From: Campylobacter sp.
Lineage (GTDB): Bacteria > Campylobacterota > Campylobacteria > Campylobacterales > Campylobacteraceae
DNA: 7,962 nt
Reading direction: 5' to 3'
Assembly (NCBI GenBank): GCA_017506845.1
Contig: JAFVMP010000129.1
Location: 1-7,962, forward strand
Below the pieces are notes generated by a model. That model was not told the origin of the DNA. It saw only the letters and a list, made by a program, of their open reading frames with translations, and did no database searches. Position numbers and translations under genes: made by a program. Positions 5,899 through 7,962 of this stretch are shown in pieces (position 1 is the first letter of the stretch; every line of letters starts with the position of its first letter).

Positions 5899-7871
5899 AG
5901 CCCACTTTCAAGCTCAATTGCTTCTTTTTCTAGGTTTTTGAATTCTAGTTTTATCTCATCAGTGCTTTTAGGGCTTTGGTATTTGTAGAAGTAGCGAGTA
6001 AATGGAATTTCGGCGCCGATTTTGCCTTCATCGAAGGCTTTTGCTAGTGGCAAATGTGGCAAGACTTCGCTTTTCATGTATTCATCAATGCTAGCGTTAA
6101 TGTTGATTATCTCGCTATCACGGCTATCTTTATCGTAGATAATCTGCTCTTTTTTATCTCTTTGAATTTGTGCTTCATCGTCATCATGGCTAAATACTTT
6201 GGCTATTTTGTCTAGTGTTTTGGTATCTTTGATATTTAAAATTTGCTTTAAAAAGCTGATAAATTCATCTTTGTTTAGATATTTTTTACCATCTTTATAG
6301 TCATTTAATTTGGTTATTATCACACTAGCAAGCTCTTTGGCCTCTTTTTGTTTGGTTAGCTCTTTTTGTTCTTTTTGGGTTAGTTCATCTTTGTTTTCTA
6401 ATTCTGTTATTTTGGTGTCATTATAAAAGGCAGATTTCAAGCTCTCTACTCTCTCATCTGTGATGGTATAGCTCTTTTGAAGTGGGGTCATTATGGTGTA
6501 TTCTTTATAGATAAATTCGCTATTAGTATAGATTTTACAATGCTCATTCTCTTTAAAATCTTTGTAAATTTGGGTAATTTGTACTATATTTTGCTCGTTT
6601 AGCTCGTTTCTTTTATTGCCCATTGATTTTCTAAGCTTTACATAGAAGCTGCTAGCGTCTATTAGTGCTAGTTTGCCTTTTCTTTCATTTGGCTTGGATT
6701 TGCGTAGTATCCATATATAAGTAGCGATTCCAGTGTTATAGAAAAGATCTGTTGGCAAGGCGATAATGCTATCTATATAGTCATTTTCTAGTAGATAGCG
6801 GCGAATTTGACTCTCGCCTGAGGTGGTATCGCCGCTAAATAGCGGAGATCCATTTTGGATAATGGCGATTTTGCCATTATCTTTGACCTTTTCTAGGGCT
6901 GATTGTAAAAAGAGAAGTTGCGCATCGCTTTTGGCTGGTAGTCCTGCGAAAAAGCGAGATTTACTCTCGTGGGCTAGTCTTACAGCGTCTTCTACACCAT
7001 CTTTTGCTTTTTCTCCACCCCATGAAGTACCAAATGGTGGATTTTCGATAATGAAATCAAATTTTTCATTTGGGAATTCATTGTTTTTTAGAGTATCTGT
7101 TTTTAAAATATTTTTTTCATTTTGCCCTTTTATGAGTATATCGGCTTTACAGATAGCGTAGCTCTCGCCGTTGATTTCTTGGCCGTATAGATAAATTTGT
7201 GCTTTATTGTTTTGTGCTTTTAGCTTTTCATTTGCTATGCTTAGCATTCCGCCTGTTCCGCAAGCTTGGTCTAGGACTGAAATTACCTTATTATCGCCTT
7301 GTATATCGACACCAAAAAGTAAAATATCCACCATTAAAGCGATGATATCACGCCCTGTATAGTGATCGCCGGCTTCTGCATTTTCGCTAAATTTGCGGAT
7401 TAGTTCTTCAAATATATAGCCCATTGTGTGATTTGGGACGATTTTTGGATCTAAATCAAGTTCGCTAAAAGCTTTTATGATGCTAAAAAGGCAGTTTTCT
7501 TTGCTCATTTTGGCTATCTGTTTTTGAAATTCTAGATTTTCAAATATCTCTTTGATATTGTCGCTAAAACCATCTATATAATTTATCAAATTTGCTTTTA
7601 TGTTGTTTTGATCGTTTCTAAGCTCTTTTAGATCAAATTTGCTTGTGTTATAAAATTGATATCCGCTTAATTTTTCTAGCACTGTTGTTGGGCAGTTTTT
7701 GTCGCTATTATACTTTTCTAGCACCTCTTTTTTGGTACCAGCTAAAGCGCACTCAAATCTGCGTAAAATAACCATGGGGATAATTACATCTTTATATTTA
7801 TCACTAGTGTAGGCTCCACGGAGCTTATCAGCTATATTCCAAATAAAATTTACTTCTTTACTAATATCCAT
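5886..7871 (-). CDS. hsdM: Type I restriction-modification DNA adenine methyltransferase HsdM
   Basis: 661 residues. It methylates adenine N6 using S-adenosylmethionine within an M2S complex, and is required for both protection and cleavage. An N-terminal helical HsdM_N region (about 5-125, starting KEVNFIWNIADKLRG) is followed by YTGRDI (about 171-176). The cofactor-binding motif is LDQACGTGGML (about 200-210) and the catalytic motif IENPPFGTSW (about 275-284). A lysine/glutamate-rich helical stretch (about 490-515) leads to a C-terminal tail with IDEYMKSEVLPHLP and IPFTRYFYKY (about 594-630). This tail occurs in the longer HsdM branch and makes it larger than the usual 500 or so residues. 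All catalytic residues are present. The ATG at 7871 has AGGA 5 bases upstream. It is the first gene of the operon, and its stop overlaps the next ORF. Confidence 0.96.
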   Translation of the reverse strand: MDISKEVNFIWNIADKLRGAYTSDKYKDVIIPMVILRRFECALAGTKKEVLEKYNSDKNCPTTVLEKLSGYQFYNTSKFDLKELRNDQNNIKANLINYIDGFSDNIKEIFENLEFQKQIAKMSKENCLFSIIKAFSELDLDPKIVPNHTMGYIFEELIRKFSENAEAGDHYTGRDIIALMVDILLFGVDIQGDNKVISVLDQACGTGGMLSIANEKLKAQNNKAQIYLYGQEINGESYAICKADILIKGQNEKNILKTDTLKNNEFPNEKFDFIIENPPFGTSWGGEKAKDGVEDAVRLAHESKSRFFAGLPAKSDAQLLFLQSALEKVKDNGKIAIIQNGSPLFSGDTTSGESQIRRYLLENDYIDSIIALPTDLFYNTGIATYIWILRKSKPNERKGKLALIDASSFYVKLRKSMGNKRNELNEQNIVQITQIYKDFKENEHCKIYTNSEFIYKEYTIMTPLQKSYTITDERVESLKSAFYNDTKITELENKDELTQKEQKELTKQKEAKELASVIITKLNDYKDGKKYLNKDEFISFLKQILNIKDTKTLDKIAKVFSHDDDEAQIQRDKKEQIIYDKDSRDSEIININASIDEYMKSEVLPHLPLAKAFDEGKIGAEIPFTRYFYKYQSPKSTDEIKLEFKNLEKEAIELESGLFDE

Positions 7872-7876
7872 TTTTA

Positions 7877-7880
7877 TCCT
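7877..7880 (-). promoter_or_regulatory. Ribosome binding site of hsdM
   Basis: AGGA on the minus strand, separated by 5 bases from the ATG at 7871. It supports this start over internal ones. Confidence 0.8.
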
Positions 7881-7904
7881 ATTAATTTTTGATTATTGTC
7901 AAAT

Positions 7905-7913
7905 ATTATAGCA
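7905..7913 (-). promoter_or_regulatory. Extended -10 promoter of the hsd operon
   Basis: TGCTATAAT on the minus strand matches the sigma-70 extended -10 (TGnTATAAT) exactly. Transcription would start near 7898, leaving a leader of about 27 bases. A poor -35 (TTGTTA, 7930-7935, spacing 19) may be present, but Campylobacter promoters usually lack one. An all-AT inverted repeat, ttaata/tattaa (7918-7932), lies just upstream. The rest of 7914-7962 shows no gene. Confidence 0.7.
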
Positions 7914-7962
7914 TAAATTAATATATTATTAACAACCATAGAATTGTAAAATAGATCAAATA

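Noticed and set aside
6823..7161. Plus-strand 112-codon ORF opposite hsdM
   Set aside because: It is antisense to the methyltransferase catalytic core, with no ribosome binding site or recognisable product.

Overview
The window is a low-GC stretch with short AT-rich spacers, Campylobacter-type extended -10 promoter sequence and AGGA ribosome binding sites. It most likely comes from a Campylobacter or close relative (Campylobacterota). This is inferred from style and gene content; no rRNA or species marker is present.

All intact genes lie on the minus strand and read right to left as one defence cluster. A promoter at about 7905-7913 drives hsdM (7871-5886, DNA adenine methyltransferase of a type I restriction-modification system). 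It is followed by a 53-codon ORF (5893-5732), hsdS (5739-4483, specificity subunit with two target recognition domains) and hsdR (4449-1594, nuclease/translocase). Downstream, a short gene decayed by one frameshift and one stop (about 1576-1327) separates hsdR from an intact Fic-domain gene (1221-424). A weak hairpin at 291-320 could terminate the transcript. HsdM2-HsdS would methylate a bipartite site and HsdR would translocate and cut unmethylated DNA. The Fic protein is a plausible toxin-like or AMP-transfer accessory, but nothing in the sequence shows it acts with the Hsd proteins.

The left 427 bases hold plus-strand gene debris: the frame-broken tail of an unrecognised protein and what looks like the first membrane segment of a TraX-family protein. 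This suggests the defence cluster sits against a degraded mobile-element region.

The least ordinary part is the hsdM-hsdS junction. A 14-bp sequence carrying the stop/start overlap occurs twice, 154 bp apart. Between the copies lies a compact, GC-richer, foldable inverted-repeat element in otherwise extremely AT-rich DNA. Removing one repeat unit would restore a standard hsdM-hsdS overlap, so this looks like an insertion or a deletion scar. The restriction-modification genes themselves are of recognised families; I do not see a wholly new multi-gene system.
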